Source: Bacteroidales bacterium (lineage in GTDB: Bacteria; Bacteroidota; Bacteroidia; Bacteroidales; F082). From it: a stretch of DNA of 7,160 nt. The notes below the pieces were generated by a model that saw only the letters and a program-made list of their open reading frames with translations, made no database searches and was not told the origin of the DNA. Position 1 is the first letter of the stretch; each line of letters opens with the position of its first letter. The position numbers were made by a program, and so were the translations under genes. Shown here in pieces: positions 7,120 to 7,160 of this stretch. Location of the stretch: assembly GCA_900771045.1 (NCBI GenBank), contig CAAGMM010000210.1, forward strand, positions 1 to 7,160. The letters run 5' to 3'.

Positions 7120-7160
7120 TGCGACTATCCATTTGTCGATATTTCGGCATTCCGTGCTGA

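Larger units (their letters stand above)
6955..7160. other. Intergenic spacer after dgt without a supported gene
   Basis: About 206 bp. It holds the degenerate heptamers next to the dgt stop, a T7 run at 6983-6989 without a convincing stem before it, the heptamer and octamer arrays, and about 40 bp of non-repetitive sequence at the right edge (7120-7160). No Rho-independent terminator is clear. On the minus strand a 14-codon open stretch enters from the right edge and stops at 7114-7116; it could be the end of a convergent gene but is too short to call. Confidence 0.7.

Noticed and set aside
7114..7158. Possible C-terminal end (14 codons, STECRNIDKWIVAV) of a minus-strand gene entering from the right edge
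   Set aside because: Too short to support, and its stop would lie in the octamer repeats. The sequence right of the window is needed.

Overview
The window reads as ordinary chromosomal backbone of a Bacteroidota bacterium, most likely order Bacteroidales. The basis is the typical TamB sequence of that phylum, TAnnTTTG-type promoter elements, weak use of Shine-Dalgarno sites, and a mosaic short-repeat spacer of a kind common in these genomes. I see no phage, insertion sequence, CRISPR array, rRNA or tRNA.

Layout: positions 1-91 are a spacer downstream of tamB that carries a probable leftward promoter. Positions 92-4579 (minus strand) hold one very large gene for a TamB/DUF490 envelope protein. 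A divergent intergenic gap of only about 24 bp follows. Positions 4604-5632 (plus strand) hold tsaD, the tRNA t6A37 threonylcarbamoyltransferase. Its stop codon overlaps the start of a dGTP triphosphohydrolase gene (dgt family), about 5632-6954, so these two form a translationally coupled pair. Positions 6955-7160 hold no supported gene. They carry a mosaic of tandem repeats: 12 heptamers in one unbroken register, then a block of 8-bp units.

The three genes do not form one pathway. TamB is an inner-membrane-anchored bridge to the outer membrane, TsaD makes a universal tRNA modification, and Dgt hydrolyses dGTP. The co-transcription of tsaD and dgt is inferred from their overlap.

The most unusual points are two. 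First, tamB seems to lack a canonical start codon: the codon at the expected place, 8 nt behind a good AGGAG site, is ACG, and the first canonical in-frame start (TTG) would delete the membrane anchor. Second, a consensus Bacteroidota -7 promoter element for tsaD lies directly against that codon. I found no convincing new multi-gene system; the novelty here is in start-site and repeat architecture.
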